The position numbers were made by a program, and so were the translations under genes. Below are positions 1 through 7,371 of a DNA stretch of 11,836 bases, piece by piece. The DNA is taken from NCBI GenBank assembly GCA_050954885.1, contig JBPBPI010000149.1:1-11836 (forward strand), written 5' to 3'. Under the pieces are notes generated by a model. That model did not search any database. It had not been told where the DNA came from and worked only from the letters and a program-made list of their open reading frames with translations. The number at the start of each line of letters is the position of its first letter. Position 1 is the first letter of the stretch. The DNA is from JBPBPI01 sp050954885. GTDB lineage: Bacteria; Pseudomonadota; Alphaproteobacteria; Caedimonadales; Caedimonadaceae.

Positions 1-1
1 A

Positions 2-721
2 TATAAAACAGAACACGTTCCCTTAAATCTATGCTATATCCGTAACTCATTCACTCAAAATATCAAAGACAAATCATTACGTCAATCAGCTATAGATACG
101 TATTACCATCAATTAGAAACCAACCTCAAAAAATATCCTATTCATGGATATTGGATTATTCGTAGTAAAGATAAATGGGAGTTTATGGGTCAAATAAGCC
201 TTGATTTTTCTGCACTTAATAGAAAATCTACAATTTATACAAATCTTTTGGAAAGATATCAATCAAATGGAATGGGTACACAAGCACGAGAAGAACTTTA
301 TGCTAAAATTATTCCTTATGTGGGCAAAGAGGTAGAAGTCACAACAACTAAAACGATAGTGCAAGGCAAACTCACTGAACAAGAAAAAAAACTACCCTTT
401 GTTCAAAGGAAAGAAATAATTAGTAAATTTTCTAGATATCAAGAGATAGTTTTAGAAAAAAATATTTTTCAAGGTGTTGTTTCTGCGATTAGCCCTTACA
501 ATAATTTTGGTTCTCTTATTTCACAAATAAGGTCAGGAGCAAGCCCCAGTATGTATTCCGATAATTCTATAATATTATCTTATCCAAAAATAGAAGTATC
601 TGAAATAATTCCTCAATACCCACTTATAGGAGAATTAAGAAAAATTGTTGATGAAATAGAAAATAGAAACACTCGTTTACAAGGTATCAATAACTACGAA
701 ACATTTTTTAAAAAAATGTAA
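2..721 (+). CDS. GNAT-like N-acetyltransferase, 3' part (cut by left edge)
   Basis: The reading frame is open from the first bases of the window, so the ATG at 185 is internal and the real start lies outside; 239 residues are visible. The stretch GYWIIRSKDKWEFMGQISL, then YTNLLERYQSNGMGTQAREEL (the tail of which sits near visible residues 79-99), resembles beta4 and helix alpha3 of RimJ/RimL-type GNAT acetyltransferases; QSNGMG (87-92) fits the acetyl-CoA pyrophosphate motif Q/RxxGxG/A. A second piece, GVVSAISPYNNFGSLI (about 158-173), fits the beta5-alpha4 region, where an Asn and a Ser are usual. About 55 residues separate the two, much longer than the usual link, so the domain carries an insertion. 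GNATs transfer acetyl from acetyl-CoA to an amine; the substrate here is unknown. The family call is by motif only. The gene converges on the serine protease gene. Confidence 0.55.
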   Translation, partial: YKTEHVPLNLCYIRNSFTQNIKDKSLRQSAIDTYYHQLETNLKKYPIHGYWIIRSKDKWEFMGQISLDFSALNRKSTIYTNLLERYQSNGMGTQAREELYAKIIPYVGKEVEVTTTKTIVQGKLTEQEKKLPFVQRKEIISKFSRYQEIVLEKNIFQGVVSAISPYNNFGSLISQIRSGASPSMYSDNSIILSYPKIEVSEIIPQYPLIGELRKIVDEIENRNTRLQGINNYETFFKKM

Positions 722-763
722 AAAAGATTGTTGATATTCCGGGTGTTTTTTTTCAAGTTAAAA

Positions 764-798
764 CTGACCTATTTTTTCTGGAATGGGTCAGATTTTTT
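764..798. terminator. Bidirectional rho-independent terminator between convergent genes
   Basis: Positions 764-773 (CTGACCTATT) and 782-791 (AATGGGTCAG) form a 10-bp stem with one G-U pair and an 8-nt loop. On the plus strand it is followed by ATTTTTT (792-798), fitting termination of the acetyltransferase transcript. On the minus strand it is followed by TTTTAAC, a weaker U tail, fitting termination of the protease transcript. The hairpin contains the protease stop codon (769-771). Confidence 0.55.
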
Positions 799-1524
799 AG
801 GAAATAATTCACGCCATTCTTGGACAAGTTGAAAAATTTCAGGTGTGATACGGGTGGCACCATTACCTTCATTTTCTGAACCGGTGACATGTACGCCAAA
901 ACATTCAACTTCATCTGCCTCGTTCAAAGCCCAAACGCCGGCACCACTTTGACCGCCTGAAGTATCTATCTGATAATAAAATTTATTTTTCTTAACCGAT
1001 GTAATCGGACCCGCCATGGTATACATATCATAAACTTGACGATTTCGTAAATAATTGAAAAATCCTTTACTAGCTGGATATCCAGTAACATTTACCCTTA
1101 ATTGCTCAAGTTCTTTGGTCTTTAAAACCGACAAACTTGCCCATCCAAGATCATACCCTATGGAATGACCCAATTTTACGATACCAAAATCATAATTATC
1201 ATCATTATCTAAATAAGCAGGATGACCATAAAAACCAACAGCTGGGGCAGAAAATATTTTTGTGGGTATATCTTCTTTTGTCATTTGCGATTTTATATCA
1301 GGAATAAATAAGACTTTAGAGGCAGGAACATATCCTTTCTCTGTTCTTTGATAAAGACAATGGGCTGCCGTAATTAAAGTGTCTTCTCCAATTAATGTTC
1401 CTGTGCCTCGGCTGATGAAACCGGTTGAGCTATAAGTTTTTTGATGATCATCATAATAGCCTGGTGGATAATAACTTTTGATAAAACCATGAATTGACCA
1501 GGGATATGTCAAAGGTGAAGGCAC
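769..1524 (-). CDS. V8/trypsin-like serine protease, catalytic domain (frame-split gene, 3' part)
   Basis: This is an S1-family (glutamyl endopeptidase/V8-like) serine protease domain with a complete triad, counted from the GTG at 1524: His55 in LITAAHC, Asp112 in NYDFGIVKL and Ser193 in TSGGQSGAGVW. VTGYPA and ATRITPE near the C-terminus are also typical. The GTG start is only nominal. The frame stays open to 1665 (stop TGA 1666-1668) and encodes ALDLLFDKRVVVPSPLTYPW just before the domain, which resembles the pro-peptide/mature boundary of secreted V8-like proteases. No ATG exists in that extension. The signal peptide and pro-region lie in the overlapping ORF at 1647-2018, one frame away, so expression requires a -1 frame change at the A9 tract. 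The product is probably exported; its substrate is unknown. It is either a young pseudogene, a sequence error, or a gene rescued by slippage. Confidence 0.8.
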   Translation of the reverse strand: MPSPLTYPWSIHGFIKSYYPPGYYDDHQKTYSSTGFISRGTGTLIGEDTLITAAHCLYQRTEKGYVPASKVLFIPDIKSQMTKEDIPTKIFSAPAVGFYGHPAYLDNDDNYDFGIVKLGHSIGYDLGWASLSVLKTKELEQLRVNVTGYPASKGFFNYLRNRQVYDMYTMAGPITSVKKNKFYYQIDTSGGQSGAGVWALNEADEVECFGVHVTGSENEGNGATRITPEIFQLVQEWRELFPKKSDPFQKK

Positions 1525-1646
1525 AACAACTCTTTTGTCAAATAACAGATCAAGAGCCTTATAATTGATTCTTTTAAAAGGACTACTGGCAATTGAATGA
1601 TTGTTTTGTTTTTGTCCATCACCCTTTATAATCGATTGAAGCGTCG

Positions 1647-2018
1647 TTACTTCTTTTTTTTTAAATCAACATACACAGTATGTGGGTTAATTTCTTCAAT
1701 TTCTTTGAGTGATAAAGGTGCGCTTTGTTTTTGAGAACTTGGAACTTTGTAAAGTTCACCCCGGTTGTCAATTGCATCCAATTTTCTTGGCAGATTTTCA
1801 TACGTCTCAGGCAAGTTTTCTGAAAGACGAATTGGTCCTCTGGGCTTATAAGCCGGTGTTTTCATTTGAGAATGATAAGATCTTTTTGGAACTTGATAGA
1901 CAGAACGTTTTGAAAATACGATTCCTTCTTCCAACATCGATAAAAGCCTTGAAGATGCACTGGCAATACTTATGCAACTTAAAATTAATACAGCAAAAAT
2001 CACATTTAATTTACGCAT
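1647..2018 (-). CDS. Signal peptide and pro-region of the frame-split serine protease (5' part)
   Basis: A 123-residue ORF starting at ATG 2016-2018, preceded by the Shine-Dalgarno AAAGGA (about 2025-2030) with 7-nt spacing. An ATG at 2034-2036 would add MLKGHK but has no comparable site. The N-terminus MRKLNVIFAVLILSCISIASA is a classic Sec signal peptide with cleavage after ASA. The rest is a basic, Pro/Ser-rich segment without recognised domain, ending in DLKKKK and TAA at 1647-1649. It overlaps the 5' extension of the protease frame by about 20 nt. Read with a -1 shift in the A tract, the joined product would be about 422 residues: signal peptide, roughly 150-residue pro-region and catalytic domain, a normal plan for a secreted V8-like protease. 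On its own this ORF has no evident function. Confidence 0.7.
   Translation of the reverse strand: MRKLNVIFAVLILSCISIASASSRLLSMLEEGIVFSKRSVYQVPKRSYHSQMKTPAYKPRGPIRLSENLPETYENLPRKLDAIDNRGELYKVPSSQKQSAPLSLKEIEEINPHTVYVDLKKKK
1653..1662 (-). other. A9 tract with in-frame A AAA AAG slippery heptamer
   Basis: On the minus strand the 5' ORF reads TTA AAA AAA AAG AAG TAA. The phase places A AAA AAG exactly as required for simultaneous -1 slippage, the same heptamer used by E. coli dnaX. A -1 shift leads directly into the protease catalytic frame, and so would a tenth A. A perfect 6-bp hairpin with a 3-nt loop (1669-1683) lies upstream of the tract; I found no convincing stimulatory structure downstream. 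Confidence 0.6.
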
Positions 2019-2200
2019 TTTATGTCCTTTTAACATTTATTATGATGTTCAATTTACACCATAAATTTTTATAAATCTAATCATTTTTTCATTTTATTTG
2101 TCTATTTGTTAACCCTTTTCATTAATTTTTTAATAAAATTAAAATAACTATTTATGTTAATTTTTAAAAATCACATATCATTCAAACAACCACGAAATCT

Positions 2201-2218
2201 CTTGCGTCGACGCACAAG
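2201..2218. promoter_or_regulatory. GC-rich palindrome upstream of sdhC
   Basis: The sequence contains a perfect 10-bp palindrome GCGTCGACGC (2204-2213) flanked by CTT and, one base offset, CAAG. It stands out in a 248-nt divergent intergenic region that is otherwise almost all A/T, and ends about 50 nt before the sdhC start. It could be an operator for the sdh operon or overlap its promoter: TTGCGT (2202-2207), 17 nt, then CAATAT (2225-2230) is a poor match to -35/-10. The regulator is unknown. Confidence 0.3.
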
Positions 2219-2266
2219 TTACGCCAATATTAAGTTAAAAATAATTTAAGTGATTTGATATTTTTT

Positions 2267-2641
2267 ATGTCGTCTCAACGCCCTCTTTCGCCTCATCTTC
2301 AGATCTATCGTTTTCAAATTGTAACGATGTTGATGTCGATTACCCACCGGATAACAGGTGTTATTTTATCATCAAGTTTACTACTTTTGGCGATTATGTT
2401 GACGTGTTTGATCAAAGGACCACAGGTTTATGAACATTTCTTTGTCTACTCACAACATCTATTAAGTCAGATTTATTTGTTTGTTTTGTGCTATTCTTTT
2501 TATTATCACCTGTGCAACGGTGTTCGACATTTGTTTTGGGATATGGGCTATGGCTTTGATATGCCCCAGGTGCGCGTTTCAGGATATTTGACTCTGGGGA
2601 CGTCCATTATATTAACTTTGATCACTTGGTTTATGGTTTAA
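2267..2641 (+). CDS. sdhC: Succinate dehydrogenase cytochrome b556 subunit
   Basis: SdhC is one of two membrane anchors of complex II; it helps bind heme b and the ubiquinone site in the inner membrane. The 124-residue product begins RPLSPHLQIYRF, the family N-terminus, and has three hydrophobic segments (about 29-49, 66-86 and 104-123). SITHRITG contains Ser24 and Arg28, matching the quinone-site Ser27/Arg31 of E. coli. His81 in YYHLCNGVRH matches the heme ligand His84. I chose ATG 2267 over an in-frame TTG at 2255 because it gives the usual N-terminus; no strong Shine-Dalgarno is seen for either. It is the first gene of sdhCDAB, 23 nt before sdhD. Confidence 0.95.
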   Translation: MSSQRPLSPHLQIYRFQIVTMLMSITHRITGVILSSSLLLLAIMLTCLIKGPQVYEHFFVYSQHLLSQIYLFVLCYSFYYHLCNGVRHLFWDMGYGFDMPQVRVSGYLTLGTSIILTLITWFMV

Positions 2642-2664
2642 AATTTAACTAAAATGATAAAAAA

Positions 2665-3054
2665 ATGACCTCATCGATGAAAACACCTTTGGGCCGCGTC
2701 AAAGGATTGGGCAGTGCCAAAGACGGCACCTCAACATGGTGGATGCAGCGGACCACAGCTGTGGCTCTAATTCCGCTTGGCGTTTGGCTGGTAATTTCTG
2801 TGATACTTGTGGCAAAAGATGGCTATCCAGCAATCATGGGATATCTTCAACATCCTTTTTATAACTTTTTGTTGATTTCTTGGATTGTCATCAGTGCGTT
2901 TCACGGCCAATTGGGGTTGCAAGTCATTGTTGAGGATTATGTTCATCATCGCGGTTCAAGAATTGCGTGTTTATTGGCGATCAAAGGTTTAGCTTTGGGA
3001 TTGGCGGGGTGGTGCATTTTCTGCCTGTTAATCCTTCAATTTAAAACCTTTTGA
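2665..3054 (+). CDS. sdhD: Succinate dehydrogenase hydrophobic membrane anchor subunit
   Basis: SdhD pairs with SdhC to anchor the catalytic subunits and form the ubiquinone-reducing site. The 129-residue product opens with TPLGRVKGLGSAKDGTSTWW, a typical alphaproteobacterial SdhD start, and has three membrane segments (about 31-51, 66-87 and 101-125). FHGQLGLQVIVEDYV places His80 as the likely second heme b ligand (E. coli His71) and Asp91-Tyr92 as the counterpart of the quinone-site Asp82-Tyr83. ATG 2665 is used; an in-frame ATG at 2677 is also possible, and neither has a strong Shine-Dalgarno. It lies 19 nt before sdhA, and the sdhA ribosome binding site overlaps the sdhD stop codon. Confidence 0.95.
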   Translation: MTSSMKTPLGRVKGLGSAKDGTSTWWMQRTTAVALIPLGVWLVISVILVAKDGYPAIMGYLQHPFYNFLLISWIVISAFHGQLGLQVIVEDYVHHRGSRIACLLAIKGLALGLAGWCIFCLLILQFKTF

Positions 3055-3073
3055 AGAGGATTAGACGTTTAAA

Positions 3074-4867
3074 ATGACAAAAGCTTACGAAATTATCGAT
3101 CATACCTATGATGTGGTCATCGTCGGTGCCGGTGGCGCAGGACTGAGAGCCGCTTTAAGCATGAGTGCCAATGGCCTCAGCACGGCTTGTATTACCAAAG
3201 TTTTTCCGACCCGCAGCCATACGGTATCTGCCCAAGGTGGCATTAGTGCTGCTTTAAATAACATGGGCGATGGTGATGATTGGCGCTATCATATGTATGA
3301 CACGGTCAAAGGATCAGATTGGTTGGGCGATCAAGATGCTATTGAATATATGTGCCGTAATGCCCGAGAAGCGGTGATTGAGCTGGAACATCTTGGTGTT
3401 CCTTTCTCGCGCACGCCTGAAGGAACAATTTATCAGCGTCAGTTTGGTGGCCACACCATTGAACAAGGTAAAAGTATGGCCCAACGAGCCTGTGCTGCGG
3501 CTGATCGGACAGGACACGCCATTTTACACACCCTATATCAACAATCGCTAAAACACAAAACACGCTTTTTTATTGAATATTTTGCCCTCGATCTTCTCAT
3601 GAATGACGAAGGGGCTTGTCAAGGTGTGTTGGCCTGGAGTCTTGAAGACGGCAAAATTCATCGTTTCTCAGCACATCTTGTGGTTTTGGCCACCGGTGGT
3701 CATGGTCGTACCTTTTTTACCTGTACCGGTGCGCATACCTCAACCGGTGATGGCAATGGTATGGTTTTACGGGCAGGATTGCCGCTGCAAGATATGGAAT
3801 TTATTCAATTCCATCCAACAGGTATCTATGGTGCTGGCTGCTTGATCACAGAGGGCGCACGGGGTGAAGGCGGATATTTAACCAACTCCGAAGGCGAACG
3901 TTTTATGGAGCGTTATGCCCCTCATGCCAAAGATTTGGCCTCACGCGATGTGGTCTCACGCGCCATTCAAATTGAAGTCAACGAAGGTCGTGGTGTTGGA
4001 CCTGAAAAAGATTACGCTTATCTTCATCTTGAGCATCTATCACCTGAATTGCTTCAAGAACGCTTGCCGGGCATTTCAGAAACCGCAAAAATATTTGCGG
4101 GCGTCGACGTCAGTAAACAACCGATTCCTGTGGCACCCACGGTTCATTATAATATGGGCGGGATCCCCACTAATATTCATGGTGAGGTCGTCAATCCGCG
4201 TGATTCTGATCCTGAAGCGGTGGTGCCGGGACTTATGGCCATTGGCGAAGCTGCATGCGTATCTGTACACGGTGCCAATCGTTTAGGTACCAATTCTTTA
4301 TTAGATTTAGTGGTCTTTGGTCGGGCGGCCGCTATGCGTGCCAAAGAAGTTTTAAAAGATCGACCATCGCCACAACCTTTACCCGCTTCAGCAGGGGATG
4401 AAAGCCTGAGTCGTTTTGATCAATTACGTCATTCGACCGGATCCTTAAAAGTAGGTGAGGCCCGCATTCAAATGCAAAAGGTGATGCAAGCCCACTGTTC
4501 CGTCTTTCGTCGTGACGATATTTTGCAAACAGGCATCGATAAAATCAACCATGTCGTTTCTGCAAGTGACACAATTGGCCTGTCGGATCGTTCCATGATT
4601 TGGAATTCAGATTTGATGGAAGCCCTTGAATTTAAAAATCTTTTGCAACAATCTATTGTCACCTTACACGCAGCCCGCAACCGATGCGAAAGTCGCGGTG
4701 GTCATGCGCGTGCCGATTATCCTGAGCGAGACGACGTTAATTGGCTTAAACACACAATCACTTGGCTTGACAATACAAACCAAGTAAAAATTGGCTACCG
4801 GCCGGTTCACATGTATACCTTAACCAAAGATGTTGAGGTGATTGCGCCCAAGGCCCGTGTCTATTGA
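3074..4867 (+). CDS. sdhA: Succinate dehydrogenase flavoprotein subunit
   Basis: SdhA oxidises succinate to fumarate using covalently bound FAD and passes electrons to SdhB, linking the TCA cycle to respiration on the cytoplasmic face of the inner membrane. The 597 residues are full length (E. coli about 588). Visible features: dinucleotide-binding GAGGAGLRAA (18-27); FAD-linking His49 in TRSHTVSAQGG; substrate-site His247 in QFHPTG; catalytic Arg291 in SRDVVSRA; His358 in VHYNMGGIPT; Arg403 in ANRLGTNSLLDLVVFGRA. The C-terminus RADYPERDDVNWLKHT is canonical. AGGA at 3057-3060 lies 13 nt before the ATG, rather far. It is the third gene of the operon, 46 nt before sdhB. GC content is clearly higher than in the flanking genes. 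No frame break is seen. Confidence 0.99.
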   Translation: MTKAYEIIDHTYDVVIVGAGGAGLRAALSMSANGLSTACITKVFPTRSHTVSAQGGISAALNNMGDGDDWRYHMYDTVKGSDWLGDQDAIEYMCRNAREAVIELEHLGVPFSRTPEGTIYQRQFGGHTIEQGKSMAQRACAAADRTGHAILHTLYQQSLKHKTRFFIEYFALDLLMNDEGACQGVLAWSLEDGKIHRFSAHLVVLATGGHGRTFFTCTGAHTSTGDGNGMVLRAGLPLQDMEFIQFHPTGIYGAGCLITEGARGEGGYLTNSEGERFMERYAPHAKDLASRDVVSRAIQIEVNEGRGVGPEKDYAYLHLEHLSPELLQERLPGISETAKIFAGVDVSKQPIPVAPTVHYNMGGIPTNIHGEVVNPRDSDPEAVVPGLMAIGEAACVSVHGANRLGTNSLLDLVVFGRAAAMRAKEVLKDRPSPQPLPASAGDESLSRFDQLRHSTGSLKVGEARIQMQKVMQAHCSVFRRDDILQTGIDKINHVVSASDTIGLSDRSMIWNSDLMEALEFKNLLQQSIVTLHAARNRCESRGGHARADYPERDDVNWLKHTITWLDNTNQVKIGYRPVHMYTLTKDVEVIAPKARVY

Positions 4868-4913
4868 TTAAATTTTTAAATGAACAAGATCGATTGATCT
4901 AACGGAGACGAAG

Positions 4914-5699
4914 ATGGTTGAATTCACGCTTCCCAAAAATTCTAAGGTTGTGAGTGGTAAGACATATACTGCTGATCCTAAAGCTACCGATGTGCGGAAA
5001 TTTAGTGTCTATCGCTGGAATCCTGATTTGCCGGATCAAAATCCTCATCTCGATGTTTATGAAATTGACCTCAAAACATGCGGTCCCATGGTTTTAGATG
5101 CTCTGAATAAAATTAAGAATGAGATTGATCCGACACTTACCTTTCGACGGTCTTGTCGTGAAGGTGTCTGCGGCAGTTGTTCCATGAACATTGATGGCAC
5201 CAACACATTGGCATGTACAAAACATATTGGCGATATTAAGGGCGATGTTAAAATTTATCCGCTTCCCCATATGCCGGTGATTAAAGATTTGGTGCCAGAT
5301 TTGACCGTTGCCTATGCCCAATATGCCTCAATTGAACCATGGATCAAGACAGATACGCCAGAATCCCCAGATCGTGAACGTTTGCAAAGCCCCGAAGAAC
5401 GCGCCAAATTGGATGGCTTGTGGGAATGTATTTTGTGCATGTGCTGTACCACCAGTTGCCCAAGTTATTGGTGGAATGGTGATCGCTATTTGGGACCGGC
5501 TACCCTATTACAAGCATCCCGTTGGATCAACGACAGCCGGGACGAGCACACGGGAGAACGTTTGGATAATCTTGAAGATCCTTATCGTCTCTATAGATGC
5601 CATACCATTATGAATTGTACCAGCACCTGCCCCAAAGGTCTTAATCCCGCCAAAGCGATTGCAAATACCAAACAAAAAATGTTAGAACGAAAAGAATAA
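4914..5699 (+). CDS. sdhB: Succinate dehydrogenase iron-sulfur subunit
   Basis: SdhB carries electrons from FAD to ubiquinone through three iron-sulfur clusters. The 261-residue product has all cluster ligands: [2Fe-2S] Cys81, Cys86, Cys89 (CREGVCGSC) and Cys101; [4Fe-4S] Cys172, Cys175, Cys178 (CILCMCC) and Cys239; [3Fe-4S] Cys182, Cys229 and Cys235. CHTIMNCTSTCPKGLNP is the family C-terminal signature. GGAG at 4904-4907 lies 6 nt before the ATG, the best ribosome binding site of the operon. An N-terminal extension of about 25 residues precedes the ferredoxin domain, as usual in alphaproteobacteria. The stop codon is only 2 nt from the stop of the convergent gene, and no terminator hairpin is visible between them. 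Confidence 0.99.
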   Translation: MVEFTLPKNSKVVSGKTYTADPKATDVRKFSVYRWNPDLPDQNPHLDVYEIDLKTCGPMVLDALNKIKNEIDPTLTFRRSCREGVCGSCSMNIDGTNTLACTKHIGDIKGDVKIYPLPHMPVIKDLVPDLTVAYAQYASIEPWIKTDTPESPDRERLQSPEERAKLDGLWECILCMCCTTSCPSYWWNGDRYLGPATLLQASRWINDSRDEHTGERLDNLEDPYRLYRCHTIMNCTSTCPKGLNPAKAIANTKQKMLERKE

Positions 5700-5701
5700 A
5701 A

Positions 5702-6496
5702 TTAAGGGGTTAATTTTAATATATCAATCTCTCGTCCTATAGTGCACATATTTATTGGTAGGGTATCTATGATTGATTCAGAAGCTTTCCAAGTACAAAT
5801 TGATTCCTCTGCAATAACCACTTCAAATTTATCATCCAAAGATTTGAAATTGAAACGCTCTTTGAGTGTTTTTATATCTTTAGAAGAAGGATTATCAAAA
5901 AAAGAATCATAAGTTAATGTCATTACTTTTTTGTCTTTATCATAGTCATATCCTTTAATTTTATATCTCCAAGCGCAATTTAGCCCAAGCGGTACACTAT
6001 GACCATATAAAGGAATAATAGATTTAGTTTTTAAATTATCTTCTTTAATATTGATGACAATTCCATAAACATGATGTAGACTTGAACCGCCTGTTGCACT
6101 AATGACTAAAATTTGATTTTCATTTAAATATGGTAATGTTTTTGATGTAATTATGTCATAAACAGGGCCAATATCTAACCGATAATGTCTCAATTTATGC
6201 TGCCTGTTTTCAATCTTGAGATATAAAACACCAAGATGCGACCCCCCCTCTATATCAAATGCTTTAATTAAATTTTCGCCACTTTCAAACTCTCTTTGGG
6301 CAGTAAAATTTTTATGTTTAATGGCATTTGCATAGTATTCATTTTTTTCATGTTTTAAGAAAACATCAAGCTCATGTGAAAATAAAGAGGGACAAAAAAC
6401 ACTCAAAATAAAAAACAACATCAATAAATGATAAATTTTATGATAATTAATCGCCAGAAACTTATTAAATTTATTTAAATTAAAATTGATTTTCAT
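5702..6496 (-). CDS. Exported protein of unknown function, tandem paralog A
   Basis: I do not recognise this family. The 264-residue product has a long basic N-region, a hydrophobic core LLMLFFILSVF and a likely signal peptidase site after LFS (residue 40), so it is probably periplasmic or secreted. It is roughly 60% identical by eye to the next gene upstream (6578-7336) over its whole length. Shared blocks are GGSHLGVLYL, KLRHYRLDIGPVYDI, LPYLNENQ, VISATGG, HHVYG, SIIPLYGHSVP and YDSFFDNPSS, plus three conserved Cys near LNCAW, SICTW and NMC. It has a 13-residue insertion (about 52-64) relative to the paralog. Start 6496 was chosen because it aligns with the paralog start and keeps the same distance to the shared upstream element; an in-frame ATG at 6532 would add 12 residues and overlap that element. 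Confidence 0.75.
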   Translation of the reverse strand: MKINFNLNKFNKFLAINYHKIYHLLMLFFILSVFCPSLFSHELDVFLKHEKNEYYANAIKHKNFTAQREFESGENLIKAFDIEGGSHLGVLYLKIENRQHKLRHYRLDIGPVYDIITSKTLPYLNENQILVISATGGSSLHHVYGIVINIKEDNLKTKSIIPLYGHSVPLGLNCAWRYKIKGYDYDKDKKVMTLTYDSFFDNPSSKDIKTLKERFNFKSLDDKFEVVIAEESICTWKASESIIDTLPINMCTIGREIDILKLTP

Positions 6497-6530
6497 GAAA
6501 TATATTCTAATGTTTAAAAATTCATAGAAC

Positions 6531-6547
6531 ATATAACAGAAAAAATT
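6531..6547 (-). promoter_or_regulatory. Conserved upstream element of paralog A (possible extended -10)
   Basis: The 17 bases ATATAACAGAAAAAATT (plus strand) recur exactly at 7372-7388, ahead of paralog B. On the minus strand this gives CTGTTATAT, resembling an extended -10 (TGnTATAAT). It lies 34 nt before the chosen start, and the B copy lies 35 nt before its start. No clear -35 was found. Confidence 0.4.
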
Positions 6548-6577
6548 TTCTTTTAAAACTTTCTTAAAAAATATTTT

Positions 6578-7336
6578 TTAGGAATCCAATTTTAAAATTT
6601 CAATATCTTGCCTATGACATATATTCATTTCTAAAGCTTTCGTAATTGAATCAGAGGCTTTTAAATTACAAAGTGGTCCTTCTGTAACAACCACTTCAAA
6701 TTTATTTTCTAAAGATTTAAATTTAAGATATCCTTTGATCGTTTCCATATCTTCAGAAGAAGGATCATCAAAGAAAGAATCATAATTTAAAGCAATTGTT
6801 TTTTTATTTTTATCGTAATTGTATCCCTTAATTTGATATTTTAAAGCACAATTTGTCCCAGCTGGTACACTATGACCATATAAAGGAATGATGGATTGAA
6901 TTTTTAAATCATCTTTTTCAATATTGATCACACATCCAAAAACATGATGTTGACCTGTGCCTCCTGTTGCACTGATAACCAGAAATTGGTTTTCTTTTAA
7001 ATATGGTAGTGTATCTTGTGTTACAATATTATAAATAGGCCCCATATTTAATCTATAATGTCTTAATTTATTTTCTCCATTTTCAATGGTGAGATATAAA
7101 ATACCAAGATGTGAACCACCATTTTTACCAAATGCCTTGACAGAGTTTTCACCATTTGTGAATTCTTTTTGAATATCCAACTTATTATCTTTTAAGAAGA
7201 TATCAAGCTCATTAGAAAATAAACAAGAAGGATAAAAAAGATTTACAATAAAAAATAGCATCAATAAAGAATGAAATTTAGAAAAAATCATAGATAGAAA
7301 TTTATAGGCTTTATTTGAATTAAAATTAATTTTCAT
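6578..7336 (-). CDS. Exported protein of unknown function, tandem paralog B
   Basis: This is the upstream member of the duplicated pair (252 residues), unrecognised as a family. The N-terminus MKINFNSNKAYKFLSM is followed by a hydrophobic core LLMLFFIVNLF and a likely cleavage after LFS (residue 41), predicting export. Cys38 in YPSCLFS does not fit a lipobox. The mature part carries the same conserved blocks as paralog A (GGSHLGILYL, KLRHYRLNMGPIYNI, LPYLKENQ, VISATGG, SIIPLYGHSVP, YDSFFDDPSS) and the same three Cys, with a fourth in HHVFGCV. AAGG about 10 nt before the ATG is a plausible ribosome binding site; paralog A lacks it. The stop-to-start gap to A is 81 nt. Both genes are much more AT-rich than sdh. 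The blocks suggest a single beta-rich domain, but no catalytic motif is evident. Confidence 0.78.
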   Translation of the reverse strand: MKINFNSNKAYKFLSMIFSKFHSLLMLFFIVNLFYPSCLFSNELDIFLKDNKLDIQKEFTNGENSVKAFGKNGGSHLGILYLTIENGENKLRHYRLNMGPIYNIVTQDTLPYLKENQFLVISATGGTGQHHVFGCVINIEKDDLKIQSIIPLYGHSVPAGTNCALKYQIKGYNYDKNKKTIALNYDSFFDDPSSEDMETIKGYLKFKSLENKFEVVVTEGPLCNLKASDSITKALEMNICHRQDIEILKLDS

Positions 7337-7371
7337 GAAAAATACCTTAGGCTTTAAATAAATTTATAAAA

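Noticed and set aside
185..187. ATG 185 as the start of the first gene
   Set aside because: The frame is open to the left edge and the upstream codons contribute to the acetyltransferase-like fold.
1709..2074. 121-codon plus-strand ORF opposite the protease pro-region
   Set aside because: It lies antisense to the signal-peptide ORF, has no ribosome binding site or recognisable domain, and its hydrophobic end is the complement of the signal-peptide coding region and A/T-rich spacer.
2110..2127. CtrA-like pair of TTAA half sites
   Set aside because: The half sites are 9 nt apart instead of 7, and TTAA is expected often in this A/T-rich spacer.
2255..2266. TTG start adding MIFF to SdhC
   Set aside because: The ATG at 2267 gives the usual family N-terminus, and a TAAG only 2-4 nt before the TTG is too close to act as a ribosome binding site.
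3314..4680. Several ORFs of 60-120 codons on both strands inside sdhA
   Set aside because: They are shadow frames of a full-length, strongly conserved sdhA.
5094..5613. Two ORFs overlapping sdhB (minus 5094-5321 and plus 5308-5613)
   Set aside because: They are shadow frames of sdhB, with no start signals or motifs.
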